Shown here: positions 12,803-22,851 of the stretch, in pieces
Layout: each line of letters starts with the position of its first letter
Position numbering within the stretch: position 1 is the first letter of the stretch
Source of the DNA: Eublepharis macularius
Lineage: Eukaryota > Chordata > Lepidosauria > Squamata > Eublepharidae
Length of the DNA stretch: 64,000 nt
Direction of reading: 5' to 3'
NCBI RefSeq assembly: GCF_028583425.1
Contig: NC_072805.1
Span: forward strand, 12,782,001 to 12,846,000
Notes under the pieces: model-generated
Told to the model about the DNA's origin: nothing
Seen by the model: the letters and a program-made list of their open reading frames with translations, nothing else
The model's database searches: none
Program-made: the position numbers and the translations under genes

Positions 12803-12820
12803 TGGTGGCCCGTACGGGGA
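12803..12820 (+). promoter_or_regulatory. primer-binding site, tRNA-Ile(AAU)
   Basis: TGGTGGCCCGTACGGGGA begins 3 nt after the LTR end. It is the exact complement of the 3' 18 nt of vertebrate tRNA-Ile(AAU), including the added CCA (TCCCCGTACGGGCCACCA, from memory of that tRNA). This marks the start of minus-strand DNA synthesis in the family. Confidence 0.8.
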
Positions 12821-13049
12821 GAGATGTTCCGACGCAGGCGCCAGGCAAGGGGATGCACCCCAACGCCACGGCAGAGCTCAGACCATGGCTAGAGGCACAC
12901 CTGGACGAGATGTGGAGGAAGCTGGAGACAACCTTCCAAGCAGCTCAGGTGGATCTAGCGCAGGCGGTGGAGCACCAGATACAAGCCTGCGCCCTCGCAG
13001 CCACCCCATCAGTGGTATGCGCATTTGCGTGGGAAATTAACCCACCAGC

Positions 13050-13340
13050 CGGCAAGGCGGTGCAGGGTCTGTGCGCCACCGTGAGAATAGGACGGCAGAC
13101 CCTACAAGCCCTATTGGACTCAGGGAGCGCAGTATCAGCAATTCGTTCCCAACTTATCCCAGCTGACACCCCAGTGCACCGCTGGGTTCCGGTGACAGAC
13201 GTGATGGGCCGCACCCAGCCGTACCCTATGGTCTGGATCACAGTGGAATACCTGGGAGCGCTCCGCCGCCTGGAAGTTGCCAAGGTAGCCCACTTACCGC
13301 TCCCTATGCTGCTGGGGAGAGATGCCCCGGGGTTCTCCAG
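13050..13340 (+). mobile_element. retroelement protease part
   Basis: The translation shows ALLDSGSAVSAI, with the catalytic D-S-G at 13,117-13,125, followed by a hydrophobic stretch and LPLPMLLGRDAPG. This is the retropepsin-like fold of gypsy-type elements. It lies directly before the integrase part. Confidence 0.75.
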
Positions 13341-13679
13341 GCTACTTAGGGAGGCAGCCGAGGGACTGGCAAACCCACAGGTTGCCCCAGCGCTGCAAGT
13401 GGAGGAGGCCCCCGACCCGGACGAGGGTCCCTCTACCAGACCAGGGGCAGGCCCGCAGGCCAAGGACCCAGCGGGACCCCCGGCCGACCGCCCCTTCTGC
13501 GAGGCCCAAGGGGCAGATGAGTCCTTACAGCGCTTGCGGGAGACAGCAGCTCGTGAGGAGGACCAAGTGCAGGATGAGCGGAGGTCCCAACGGCTTCCCC
13601 GCATTGAGAAGCAAGGAGGGGTGTGGGTCCGCCTAGCCCGTGCCCCAAACGGCCAGGGAGAGATCCGCCAGCTACTGGT

Positions 13680-14760
13680 GCCGGCAGCTTACCGGGCAGA
13701 AGTCCTCCGCACGGCCCATGAACACTCTTGGGCCGGGCATCTGGGGCACCACAAGACCCTGAAGAAGATCCTCGAGCGGTTCTTCTGGCCCTCCGTGAAC
13801 GCGGACGTGAAGGCCCACTGCTGCTCGTGCCCCACCTGTCAGCGGGTGGCAGCCCGGCGCCCACCAAAGGCCCCCCTCTCCCCGCTGCCCATCATGGAGA
13901 CGCCCTTCCAACGCATCGCGATGGACTTTATCGGCCCACTGCCACGCACGCCCCGGGGCCACCGCTTTGCCCTGGTGCTCGTGGACTATGCTACACGATT
14001 CCCTGAGGTCATCCCGCTTAAGACGATGCAGACCCCGGGGATGATACGAGCCCTGTCCAAGCTTTTTGCCATGGTGAGACTGCCTGATGAAATCTTGACA
14101 GACCAGGGGGGGGGGCTGTTCCGGGCCAAAGCCATGCGTCAACTCTGCCAGAATTTGGGGATCCGGCAGGTATTCACCTCGGCATACCACCCTCAGACTG
14201 ACGGTTTGGCAGAGCGTCTGAACCAGACCGTCAAGGAAGCCTTGAGGAAGATGACACGGGACAAGCCTTGACAGTGGGACCTATACATTGACCCCCTCAT
14301 GTTCGCCCTTAGGGAGACCCCGCAGGCGTCCACCAGCTTTAGCCCCTTTGAAGTGCTGTACGGGCGCAAGCCGCGGGGGATGCTCTCTCGGCTGGCGGAA
14401 CGGTGGGGTCCCCGCACCAGCAGCCCTGCTCCCCCCGTACCGGAGTACATGAGCCAGCTCCGTGAGCGGGTGCAGCAGTCCCAGGCTGAGGCCAACCGCC
14501 AGCTGACCCACGCCCAGACAAAGCAGAAGGCAGCCTACGACCGGGGCGCAAGGATGAGGACCTTCCAAGTTGGAGAGAAGGTCCTGGTACACCACTCGGT
14601 GTTCCCACGGGAGGAGGGGGACCCATGGAGGGGCCCTTACCAAATTCGGAGGGTGCTGGGCCCCACCACCTATGAGCTGCAGTGCGGGCCAGGCCGACGC
14701 CGACGGAGAACCCTGCACGTGAACCTGCTCAAGCGGTGGCATGAGCGGCCAGAGGACGGG
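13680..14760 (+). mobile_element. retroelement integrase part
   Basis: An HHCC zinc-binding region (H..H of EHSWAGHLGHH, then C..C of CCSCPTC) is followed by the D, D, E catalytic core: D at 13,924 in MDFIGPLP, D at 14,101 in LTDQG and E at 14,212 in GLAERLNQ. A GPY/F module (WRGPYQIRRVLGPTTYEL) lies at about 14,620-14,680. The integrase precedes reverse transcriptase, which is the diagnostic Gmr1-type feature. The fossil is not whole. Confidence 0.85.
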
Positions 14761-14979
14761 TGCGCCTTGGCTGAAGACCCCTTAGACCTCCCAGACAGTG
14801 AGCTGCCATGGACCGCTGACGCCCTGGAGTTCGAGGAGCCGAAGGTGGATCCACAGCTCAACCCTGCACAGAAGGCCCAGCTACAGGCCCTGTGGAAGCA
14901 AGTGCCCGGGGTCTTTTCAAGACGCCCTGGGGTCACGAACCTGGTGCACCATGCCATCCCCACCCAGCCGGGGCAATCT

Positions 14980-15880
14980 GCACGGACAACCTGGCGACCC
15001 ATCCCCCGGAAGCAGTGGGAGGCGGTGGATCGGGAGACGGAGGAAATGCTGTGCCTGGGGGTGATTGAACCGTCCCGAAGTGAATGGCGCAGCCCCATCG
15101 TGTTGGTGCCGAAGCCAGACGGGTCGACTCGATTCTGTGTCGACTACCGCAAGCTGAACAAGGTGGCCAAGTTCGACGCGTACCCCATGCCCCGGGCGGA
15201 TGTTCTGGTGGGACAGTTGGGGCCCGCACGGTACCTATCTGCCCTCGACCTAACGAAAGGGTACTGGCAGGTGCCAGTTCGCCCCGAGGACAAGGAAAAG
15301 ACAGCCTTTGCCACCCCCCGGGGCCTCTTCCAGTTCTGCCGCATGCCCTTCGGCCTCCATGGGGCAGCGGCTACCTTTCAGCGACTGGTGGACCAAGTCC
15401 TGGGGGACTGTTGGGACTTCGCAATGGCTTACATTGATGACATCGTCATCTTCAGTCCCGACTGGCCCACCCACCTGCAACATCTGGAGAGAGTCCTCAC
15501 CGCGCTCCAGAAGGCGGGGCTGAAGGCCAACCCCAAGAAGAGCCACTTGGGGTTCCAAGAACTCAAGTACCTGGGGTTCGTCATAGGGGGTGGGCAGGTC
15601 CGCCCTCCCCCTGAGAAGGTGGCCTCCATCGGGGATGTCCCCCAGCCTCAGACCAAGCGTCAGCTCAGGCGGTTCCTGGGGCTCCTCGGCTACTACGGGC
15701 GCTTCATTCCCCATTTTGCATCCCGCGCAGCCCCCCTGACAGACTGCCTGAGGAAGGGCAGCTCTAGTCGCCTCAGCTGGACGCCAGAGCGGACGGCCGC
15801 CTTCCAAGACTTACGCACCGCCCTGTCAGACACCACAAAGCTCTGGAACCCCGACTTTGAGAGGCCCTTCATCCTGGCAA
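14980..15880 (+). mobile_element. retroelement reverse transcriptase part
   Basis: It contains RFCVDYRKLNKV, SALDLTKGYWQVPV, FGLHGAAATFQRL and the catalytic YIDD box at 15,430-15,441, then LKYLGFVI and the connection region FLGLLGYYGRFI. These are standard Ty3/gypsy reverse transcriptase motifs in the usual spacing. Confidence 0.9.
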
Positions 15881-16267
15881 CTGAAGCGTCGGCCTCGGGG
15901 CGGTCTTGATGCAGGAGCGAGACGGGGAGAGGGTGCCCATCTTGTTCTTAAGCCGCAAGCTCCAGCCAGCAGAGCAGAAGTATGCCACCCTCGAGAGAGA
16001 AGCCCTCGCTATCAAGTGGGCCGTGGGGGCTTTGAGATATTATCTGGCCAATAACCCCTTTACGCTGGTGACGGATCATGCACCGCTCCAGTGGATGCAC
16101 CGCATGAAGGAGCACAACCCCCGCGTCCTGAGGTGGTACCTGTCCCTGCTGCCGTACCGATTTGCCATCACCTACCGTCGGGGGGCCAACCACATGGACG
16201 CAGACTTTATGTCGAGACTCTTTGAGCCAGACCCCCCGGAGGTGGCATCCAGGCTAAGGGGTGTGTG
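15881..16267 (+). mobile_element. retroelement RNase H part
   Basis: It holds the region FLSRKLQPAEQKYATLEREA and TDHAPLQWMHR, as in gypsy RNase H. A purine-rich tract (GGCTAAGGGG, about 16,254-16,261) just before the LTR may serve as the polypurine tract. The sequence is duplicated at 11,243-11,627. Confidence 0.8.
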
Positions 16268-17439
16268 TGTCCGGGGTCTGAGGCACAGCCCCCGGCCTCA
16301 ACAAGAGGAAGCAGGGGGAGGCAGCCAGGAGACAGCAGTCCTGCCACCTCAGCCAGCAGCCAGGGCCAGAACCTGCCTACACCAAAGGGAGAGGGCAGAG
16401 GCAGGAAGAATTGGGACCCAGCAGCAGCCCAAACAGGGCCCTTACCTGCAAAGGGGGAGAAGCAGCCACAGCAACTCAGAGCCACGCCCCAGCATCCACC
16501 CCAGCTTGAAGAGGGCAACCTGACTCAGGAGGTGCTCAGAAGCCAGCCCCTCCAGGTGGAGCTGCTGAGGGCACTCTGTGGGAAGAGCTGGGCAGCCAGC
16601 CAAGGGGCCGCAGCTGGGCCCACCTTCCCTAATCAGCTCAGCCAGAGAAGCCCAGTAGCCAGCCAACATGGTGCAGCTGTGGCTGATCCCGGCAGCCCAG
16701 CCAGCTACCCCTGCTGCAGCAGCTTGAGACAGCCCAGGGCCACGCCAGGGCTAGAAGACAGCAGCCTGGCTCAGGAGTTGCTAGAAGCCAAGCCTCTGCA
16801 GGGGGGGCTGCCACAGGCATTCTGGGGGAGGAGATGGGTAGCCCCACCCAGCATTGCCAAGCAGGCAGCACGGAAGCTGGCTAAGGCAGCTCCTCGTGAG
16901 CAAGGCCAGGCAAGTTCAGTAGCTCAGAGGCTGGCTGGGGCAGCCCCTCGTGAGCAAGGCCAAGGAGCCCTCGGCTGGGGATGGCTCACACTCAACCCCA
17001 CCCTGCCAGCTAGGCAAAGGAGCCCAGAAGGGATTAGTGGTTGGAGGGAAACACCTGGGGGAACGCACAGCTGGGCCCGGTCAGGAGAGGGAACAAGCCT
17101 GGAAGGAGGGCGGGGTGGAGACAGGAAGCCCTATAAAGGGTGGCTGGGAAGAGCTCTGAGGTGGTGGGTGTGAGTGGGGAGTGATGATGTGGAGTGAGAG
17201 CAATGTGATGCAAGCGTGGAGGTTTGGAGGAGAGCTCTGGGAGGAAGAAGTGAAAGAGGATGCAGAGGGTAAGCAGGCCAGGTTGAGCAGGCCAGCGAGT
17301 GGACTGAGAGGGAGTCTGGGTGAGGTATACCGCCCCTCCTTCCACAGAGCAGGGTCCTGCAGAATCCCTGGCCCCCCTATGACGTCAGGAGCAGACCGCC
17401 CAGTGCCACGCCCAGCGGCAGCCGCGGCAAGCCCTGACA
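16268..17439 (+). repeat. downstream full LTR of the Gmr1-type element
   Basis: This LTR has the same length (1,172 bp) and ends as the upstream LTR, with about 8 base differences seen by eye. The TATA box is at 17,132-17,138. It is followed directly by the target-site duplication ACATC and then the right part of the interrupted hAT-type element. Confidence 0.88.
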
Positions 17440-17683
17440 ACATCATTGGCCCTGGGAGCATGCGTGCATTTTGCGTGCACACATGTGGTACCAGGGGCAC
17501 CACCTCCCGCCAAGAGTTGCCCCCTGTGCTGGCAACCCACTGAGTTCCACCACTTCTTTTCCCAGATAAAAAGCCCTGCTTGTAATGATGAATCCAATTT
17601 GTGCGCACTCATTGTTCCTCCCAAGTGCTAAAAACGGAAAAGAGGAACAAGTATGGGCCTATGGTCCTGCACGCCTCTCTATC

Positions 17684-18100
17684 TGTCAGACAGTGGCTTG
17701 CTAAAAATTGCAATCCAGACTACCTCTTGCAATCAAACATGAGTCCATTGGTTTCAAAAGATTTACAGAATATAAGCAACCATTATAGTCCACTATCCAA
17801 GATGCAATATCTTGGCTGGTACACGAGTATTGTTACGAATGACAGGCAAAGGTTAAGGTACAGAATAGCATACCCCTGCAGGCCCCATCCTCCCCCCACA
17901 GTTCTCAAAACAACCGGCTTGAAGCTGAGAAAGTGAAAGTTTCCCAAGGCTGGAAAGGTTGTAGTCATAACATTCCTCTTCTCTAAGATAACTGCTACTG
18001 GACTGCTTGCCACCTGCAAAAGAAGCACTTAAAACACTGATAGGATTAAAATGGAGTCCCTTTGGTTTGAACACCCAAGAAACATAGTCAGGACATGACA
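17684..18100 (-). mobile_element. solo LTR (family shared with 21.1 kb)
   Basis: This fossil solo LTR of 417 bp begins TGTCAGACAG and ends CATGACA. Near-matching 5-bp flanks CTATC (17,679-17,683) and CTACC (18,101-18,105) support a target-site duplication. It aligns along its length with 21,142-21,555. Minus orientation is inferred because, reversed, its end resembles a U5 region. Confidence 0.65.
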
Positions 18101-18540
18101 CTACCTTGGTATCACATAGTAGGCCACAGTGATGCCAAGAAATGGTAATTGTTGATCATCACTAACTCTATAAATTACTGACACCTGCACAGAAATTGGC
18201 ATATTTTCTTTTAAATGAATTTGCTGATTCCCGCCCCCACCACAAAGAGACTTTTCCCCTCAAAGCATCCAATGTTAAATGCAAAACAACTGTGTTTACT
18301 TTTGGGAGTTTCTTTCAGCTCCCTTTGACTGGAGAAGTCAGTCGGTTCTGGTGAAAAATGGAGTAGGAGTTTGAGTAAGAAAATAACTTTTGTACTATGT
18401 TGGTGAGGTTTTTTTAAAAGATAAAACTGTTTTCTGGAAGGGCTCCCGGAAAGAAATAGAGTAGCCAACAGGCTTGGAGAAAATGTTGTGTTCTATTAAC
18501 AGAGTTATGATGGGATTTTATTTATTGGGTGTTGTTAAAT

Positions 18541-18700
18541 CCAGTGTGATGTAGTGGTTAGAGTGCAAGACTAGGATCTGGGAGTCCCAGGTTTGAATTG
18601 CCACTCTGCTATGGAAGCTTGCTAGGTGATCTTGGGCCAGCCACGCACTCTCAACTGAACCTATCTTACAGGGCTGTTGTGAGGATAAAATGCACCTGGA
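18541..18700 (+). mobile_element. tRNA-derived SINE, partial
   Basis: The A-box-like head GATGTAGTGGTTAGAGTG and B-box-like GGTTTGAATTGCC are followed by the body 'ggccagccac ... cagggctgttgtgaggataaaatg'. The tail is short compared with 20,401-20,636. Confidence 0.75.
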
Positions 18701-18862
18701 GCCATATGCTAGCATGCATTTTCCCCCCATCCTGGATTATGCTGGTCTTGCCACAGTGAGCCAAGCAGTGTGGTCTGGCTGACAGACTTAATCTATTGCA
18801 CCAGCTGCTCCTGCTCAGGAGCATCTGTGTTTTCATTAGTGAAGTGTTGTTATATCACTGCA

Positions 18863-19123
18863 CAGGGCTTTTTCTTCTGGGGAAAGAGGTGGTGGAACTC
18901 TGTGGGTTGCCCTTGGAGAAAATGGTCACATGGCTGGTGGCCCCGCCCCCTGATCGCCACACAGAGGGGAGTTGAGATTGCCCTCCGTGCCGCTCAGCAG
19001 CGCCGAGGGCAATCTGAACTCCCCTCCTTCTGGAGATCAGGGGGCGGGGCCACCAGCCATGTGACCATTTTCAAGAGGTTCTAGAACTCCTTTCCACCGC
19101 ATTCCATCTGAAAAAAAGCCCTG
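18863..19123. mobile_element. hAT-type foldback MITE
   Basis: This 261-bp element has inverted ends CAGGGCTTTTTCTTCTG and (reversed) CAGGGCTTTTTTTCAGATG. Near-identical 8-bp flanks TCACTGCA (18,855-18,862) and CCACTGCA (19,124-19,131) support hAT-type insertion. About 36 bp near 18,919-18,954 returns reversed near 19,035-19,070, so single strands can fold into a long hairpin. It belongs to the family of the interrupted element at 10,953-17,578. Confidence 0.82.
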
Positions 19124-19488
19124 CCACTGCATCTCCCCTCCTCCTTCCACCTGGCCACTCCACTTGAGCTCTAAATAGGAGCTCTCCAGCCCTGTCGAAC
19201 TTGCTTTTGGAATTTTGAGAGCTGTCAGCGGAGGCAACAACAAAATGGACCCAATTGCAGAAAGACTGCCGTGAGGGCTAGGTCCAGTCACTAAACACGG
19301 AGAGTTTCCACAAAATGTTAGGAAGTTTCAAGGCAGGCATCCTGCCATGACAGAAGCGAGACTAGGATCTGGGGGCAGTTTCCAAACGGGTGCTTCCTGC
19401 AAACACAAAGGTGTGGCCTCCAGGACTCTTCTGAAGAACTTCCTATTCCGCTGAACGACAGGAAATCCAGAATTGCCTTTTTGTTTTG

Positions 19489-19664
19489 ATCGGGTTGCCA
19501 ACGGGCCTGGAGAAAAACAACCTGCTCCTTTAACAGGAGCTTCGTGTGTAGAAACTGGCAGATGAAACTTTTTATGGCAATAACATCACTGGCTAAATAA
19601 CAGCCCATTAAGACCCCATTAAAAGGATGGGACATTTTTCTCTAGGCCTGTTACCAACCCTGCA
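19489..19664. mobile_element. MITE with GGGTTGCCAAC ends
   Basis: It begins GGGTTGCCAACGGGCCTGG and ends GGCCTGTTACCAACCCT, which are inverted relative to each other. Related copies lie at 21,893-22,532 and 25,953-26,125, sharing a CCTTTAACAG-type subterminal block. hAT relationship is likely but not proven here. Confidence 0.6.
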
Positions 19665-20400
19665 CTTTGAGAGAGAGACAAGTTAATGCCATGTTGTGGA
19701 GTTCATGGTTGGGGATCACTTCTCTATGTCTTCCGTTGGCCCTGCTTGCAACCAGACCCAAGACAGTCATGGGTGAGGGGGTGAGATGGGGCAGCACAAT
19801 TGTTTACAGCACTGCTGTCCCCTTTCTACTCCTGGACAAGACCCCGCCCCCAGTGGTGAAATATAGCTGGGAAAGAGAATGAGGAAGTCCAGTCTGGAGT
19901 CCCTTTAGTTCACATGTCTTTGCCCATTCTTTAGCCTTTCCAAGTTATTTCCTTAAGCTACTCAGAATATGTACGGTAGATTTCAAATTTCCAGTTTGGC
20001 TGCCCTGGAGCAGTTCTTTCCAGCTACCTGCCAGTTTCATATTTCACTTTTTCAAGGTTGTCTCCTCAGCCATGAAGGTTGTTGGGGCTGAGCTGAAAAT
20101 GCCATGTCCCTTTTGAACCTGGCTGGAAACTCATGTGAAGGTCGCTTGAAGATGATACAGTTCAGAACTGATTTGATTGCAGGAGCCAAGGAGCCTTTCA
20201 GCTTCATGAACGCTGGACAGAAAGCAGACATGAGACATTTATAAAATCACATTAGTCAATTCAATACTTTGATGTATTTGTGGTGGTGAGACCTTGACAA
20301 GAACATGTGTGCAAAGTAGCAGAAAGTCAGAGAAAGGAAAGCCCCCTGTTTGGTCAGGCATGAGAAGAAAAAGAAGGCCAAGAAGAGGAAAGCTTCCAGA

Positions 20401-20636
20401 GAGCTAGTGTGGTTTAGTGGCTAGAGTGATGGACTAAGACCTGGCAACCCAGGTTTGTTTTCTCATTCTGCTAGGAAGCTTGCTGGGTGACCTTGGGCCA
20501 GTCACACACACTCAGCCTAACCTACCCCGCAGGGTTGTTGTGAGGATAAAATGGAGGAGAGAACAATATAAGCCCCCTTGGACACCCTGTGGGGAGAAAG
20601 GTGGGGTATAAATGAAGTAAAATAAATAAAATTGGT
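20401..20636 (+). mobile_element. tRNA-derived SINE, near full length
   Basis: The head (GTGGTTTAGTGGCTAGAGTG), the middle (ACCTTGGGCCAGTCAC; CAGGGTTGTTGTGAGGATAA) and a tail with GGTGGGGTATAAATGAAG plus an AAATAAA-rich end make this one of the most complete copies in the window. Confidence 0.8.
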
Positions 20637-21141
20637 TAGGCATGTGAAATGGGAGAAGGTAATAGAAAGAATTTCTCCCTGTTTGGGTAGGCATGAGAAG
20701 TAGCAGAAAGTCAGAGAGTGGAAACGTTCCCTGATTAGTTTGCATACGAAACAGGAGAAATTTAGAGAGAAAATTTTCTGCCTTATTGTTAGGCATGTGA
20801 ATGGGAGAGGAATGAGAATTTCTGAGGATGTGCTGTGTGCTGAGAATCCTCTGTGTGCTACAGCAGAGGAGGGTTGATATCACACAAACCTTCTGGGGCC
20901 TCTTTGTCCTTAGCAGCAAGAGGAGATTCAGGGTTGTCCACATTTTGACTGAGATCAAATGGAGTCCTGCACCATTTCTGGACTGAATCTGAGAAGATTC
21001 ATGGGTGCCTCCTCAGGAGTGGCCTGTGACATTCAATTGTCCTACTTCTAAGATGACCTCCCCTGGGTCTTCTTGCCACTGAACAGAGGGCTTGCCATTG
21101 GGCTTCTGCAACAGTGCAGGGCGTTTAGAAGTGGTGCTTTG

Positions 21142-21555
21142 TGTCAGGTCTGTGGCTAAATAACAGTTGTATCCAGACTACCTTCTGCAATCAGACAAGA
21201 GTCCGTTGTTTTCAAAAGATTTACTGAAAAATGCAACCATTATAGTCCACGGGCCCAGATGCAATATCTGGGTTGGTACACGTGTATTGTTACGAATGAA
21301 AGGCAAAGAATACAGTACAAAGTATTAAGACTCAGTAGGCCCAGCCTCCCCCCATAGTTCTCAAAACAATCCCTTTGAAGCTGAGAAAGTGAAAGTTTCC
21401 CAGGACTGGAAAAGCTGTAGTCAAAACATTCTTCTGGAGAGAGATAGCTGCTAGGGAACATCTTGGCACCTGTGAAGGAAGCACTCAGAACACTGAAAGA
21501 ATTAATATGGCGTCTCTTTGGTTACAATTAATAGGGGAGCATTCTGAACCTGACA
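21142..21555 (-). mobile_element. solo LTR with exact target-site duplication
   Basis: This fossil solo LTR of 414 bp begins TGTCAGGT and ends ACCTGACA, an 8-bp terminal inverted repeat. Exact 5-bp flanks CTTTG lie at 21,137-21,141 and 21,556-21,560. It is homologous over its length to 17,684-18,100. Orientation is inferred from a U5-like end on the minus strand. Confidence 0.75.
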
Positions 21556-22011
21556 CTTTGGGCACAGCTTTTCGGTCCAGGCCATGGGCAGACTGCTTGA
21601 GCACACACTCACTCTGCCCATGGCTACAAAGTGACCGGGAGGCTGTAATCTGTGGCTGGCTCTGCCTCAGAAAATATAATGCAGCATAATTCTAAACAGA
21701 GTCACACCCTTGAAATCAATGTGTTTAGAGGGGTGCGAGTCTGTGTGGCACTGCACTATTAGGTTGCATCTGTAAGGATGTTTTCTTTGAAGTAAGCCCC
21801 AATGGATAAAATGGAACTGCGTAGACCTGTTTAGGAACATTCCCTTAGTCGAGCTTATTTCAGTAATCCAGAAAGCAGCCTTTGAAGGAGGGTTGCCAAC
21901 AGGCCAGGAGGTGAATCTATTCCTTTAATAGAAGCGTAATAGGATGTTAGTTACCAGAGGATGCTATTTACCTCCAGGCCATGAAAAACTTCAACTGCTC
22001 ATTTACATACA

Positions 22012-22483
22012 TCAGAAACCAAAACATTCAAAAACCAGCGAAGGAACATTTTAACCTTCCAGTATGTTCAGTTGCTGACCTAAAGTAGCAGTTATCCTGC
22101 AGAGGAATTGCAGGGGAGATTAGAAAGTGAGACTGCTGAATTGCAACTGATAAGGAAGCTCAAGACGATGCAGCCACCTGGATTGAATCAAGACACAGGC
22201 CTGTATCATTACCAATGCTGATTTCTCCACACCCACCACCCCTCTGCATACCTTACCTGTCCAATCATGCCTGCCATTGTCATTCACCGGCTAGTATCAT
22301 TCGGCTTCTGCAATCGCTCTACTCTCCAAGATATAAAGACAGATGGACTCACATTGTAGCTGTACCTGAAGAAGTGAGCTGTGGCTCGTGAAAGTGCATA
22401 CCCTACCCCAAATTTTGTTAGTCTTATAGGTGCTGCTTTTTTCTACTGCTACAGACAAACGTGGCTACCCATCTTTTGATCCA
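22012..22483 (+). mobile_element. Penelope-like element 3' copy inside a MITE
   Basis: The copy carries the end typical of these elements in this window (TTAGTCTTATAGGTGCTGC ... CTACAGACAAACGTGGCTAC) and a hammerhead motif at 22,366-22,393. The short word CATTTACA occurs at both junctions (about 22,008 and 22,484), consistent with a target-site duplication. It is 5'-truncated, with no clear coding part. Confidence 0.6.
22366..22393 (+). ncRNA. hammerhead ribozyme-like motif
   Basis: The CTGAAGA box (22,366-22,372) is followed by stem II GTGAGC (22,374-22,379) with loop TGTG and GCTCGT (22,384-22,389, two wobble pairs), then GAAA at 22,390-22,393. All conserved core bases visible to me are present. 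Confidence 0.65.
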
Positions 22484-22641
22484 TTTACACATTAAGCCTC
22501 TGTTAAAGGGGCACATTTCTCCAGGTCTGTTTGCAACTTCAGAGTATTTTCTGAAGGCCCAGCAGAGGCGATTCCAGATTTGGAGTGTTGCTTCCAAGCC
22601 ACTGTGCAGCTCTTACATAACGCAACACCTATGTTGTGAAG

Positions 22642-22851
22642 TAGTAAAAAGTCCAGTAGCATCTTTAAGACTAACCGACTTTATTAAGGCACAAGCTTTC
22701 AAGAACCACAGCCCTCTTGGTCAGATGCATCTGAGGAAGAGAGCTGTGGTTCTCGAAAGCTTATGCCTCAATAAAGTTGGTTAGTCTTAAAGATGCTGCT
22801 GGACTCTTACCATTTTGCAACTACAGACTAACACGGCTAAGTCCTCTGGAT
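22642..22851. mobile_element. Penelope-like inverted dimer
   Basis: Two copies of the terminal repeat lie head to head around GATGCATC (about 22,725-22,732), giving a 210-bp foldback. Exact 13-bp flanks CTATGTTGTGAAG (22,629-22,641 and 22,852-22,864) show it inserted as a unit. The right arm keeps a hammerhead core (CTGAGGA box from 22,731, GAAA at 22,755-22,758). Confidence 0.75.

Larger units (their letters stand above)
11216..17439 (+). mobile_element. Gmr1-type Ty3/gypsy LTR retrotransposon
   Basis: A fossil LTR retrotransposon of 6,224 bp, flanked by the 5-bp duplication ACATC at 11,211-11,215 and 17,440-17,444. Parts in order: a partial first unit (LTR start plus RNase H), a full LTR, primer-binding site, aspartic protease, integrase with GPY/F region, reverse transcriptase, RNase H, and a full LTR. 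Integrase before reverse transcriptase is the order known for the Gmr1 group of gypsy-type elements, unlike ordinary gypsy. I recognise no gag part. The two full LTRs differ at about 8 of 1,172 positions by eye, so the copy is young: a few million years at a rate near 1e-9 per site per year. Its coding part is broken in about two or three places. Confidence 0.88.
10953..17578. mobile_element. hAT-type nonautonomous transposon, interrupted
   Basis: The two halves (10,953-11,215 and 17,445-17,578) together make an element of about 397 bp. The outer ends are imperfect inverted repeats (left TGGGACTTTTTTTC, right GATAAAAAGCCCTG). An exact 8-bp duplication, CTTGTAAT, flanks them at 10,945-10,952 and 17,579-17,586; 8 bp is the hAT signature. 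The left half carries a long inverted repeat: the 'atggtcacatggctggtgg' text near 11,010 returns reversed near 11,130-11,150. A relative lies at 18,863-19,123. An LTR retrotransposon has inserted into it, so this element is the older of the two. Confidence 0.85.
21893..22532. mobile_element. GGGTTGCCAAC MITE, interrupted
   Basis: The left part (AGGGTTGCCAACAGGCC, 21,893 to about 22,010) and right part (TTAAGCCTCTGTTAAAGGGG to about 22,532) match the two ends of the family seen at 25,953-26,125. A Penelope-like fragment separates them. Confidence 0.55.

Noticed and set aside
18541-18620. tRNA gene
   Set aside because: A- and B-box-like words are present, but no complete cloverleaf; they belong to SINE heads, as in about a dozen other copies.
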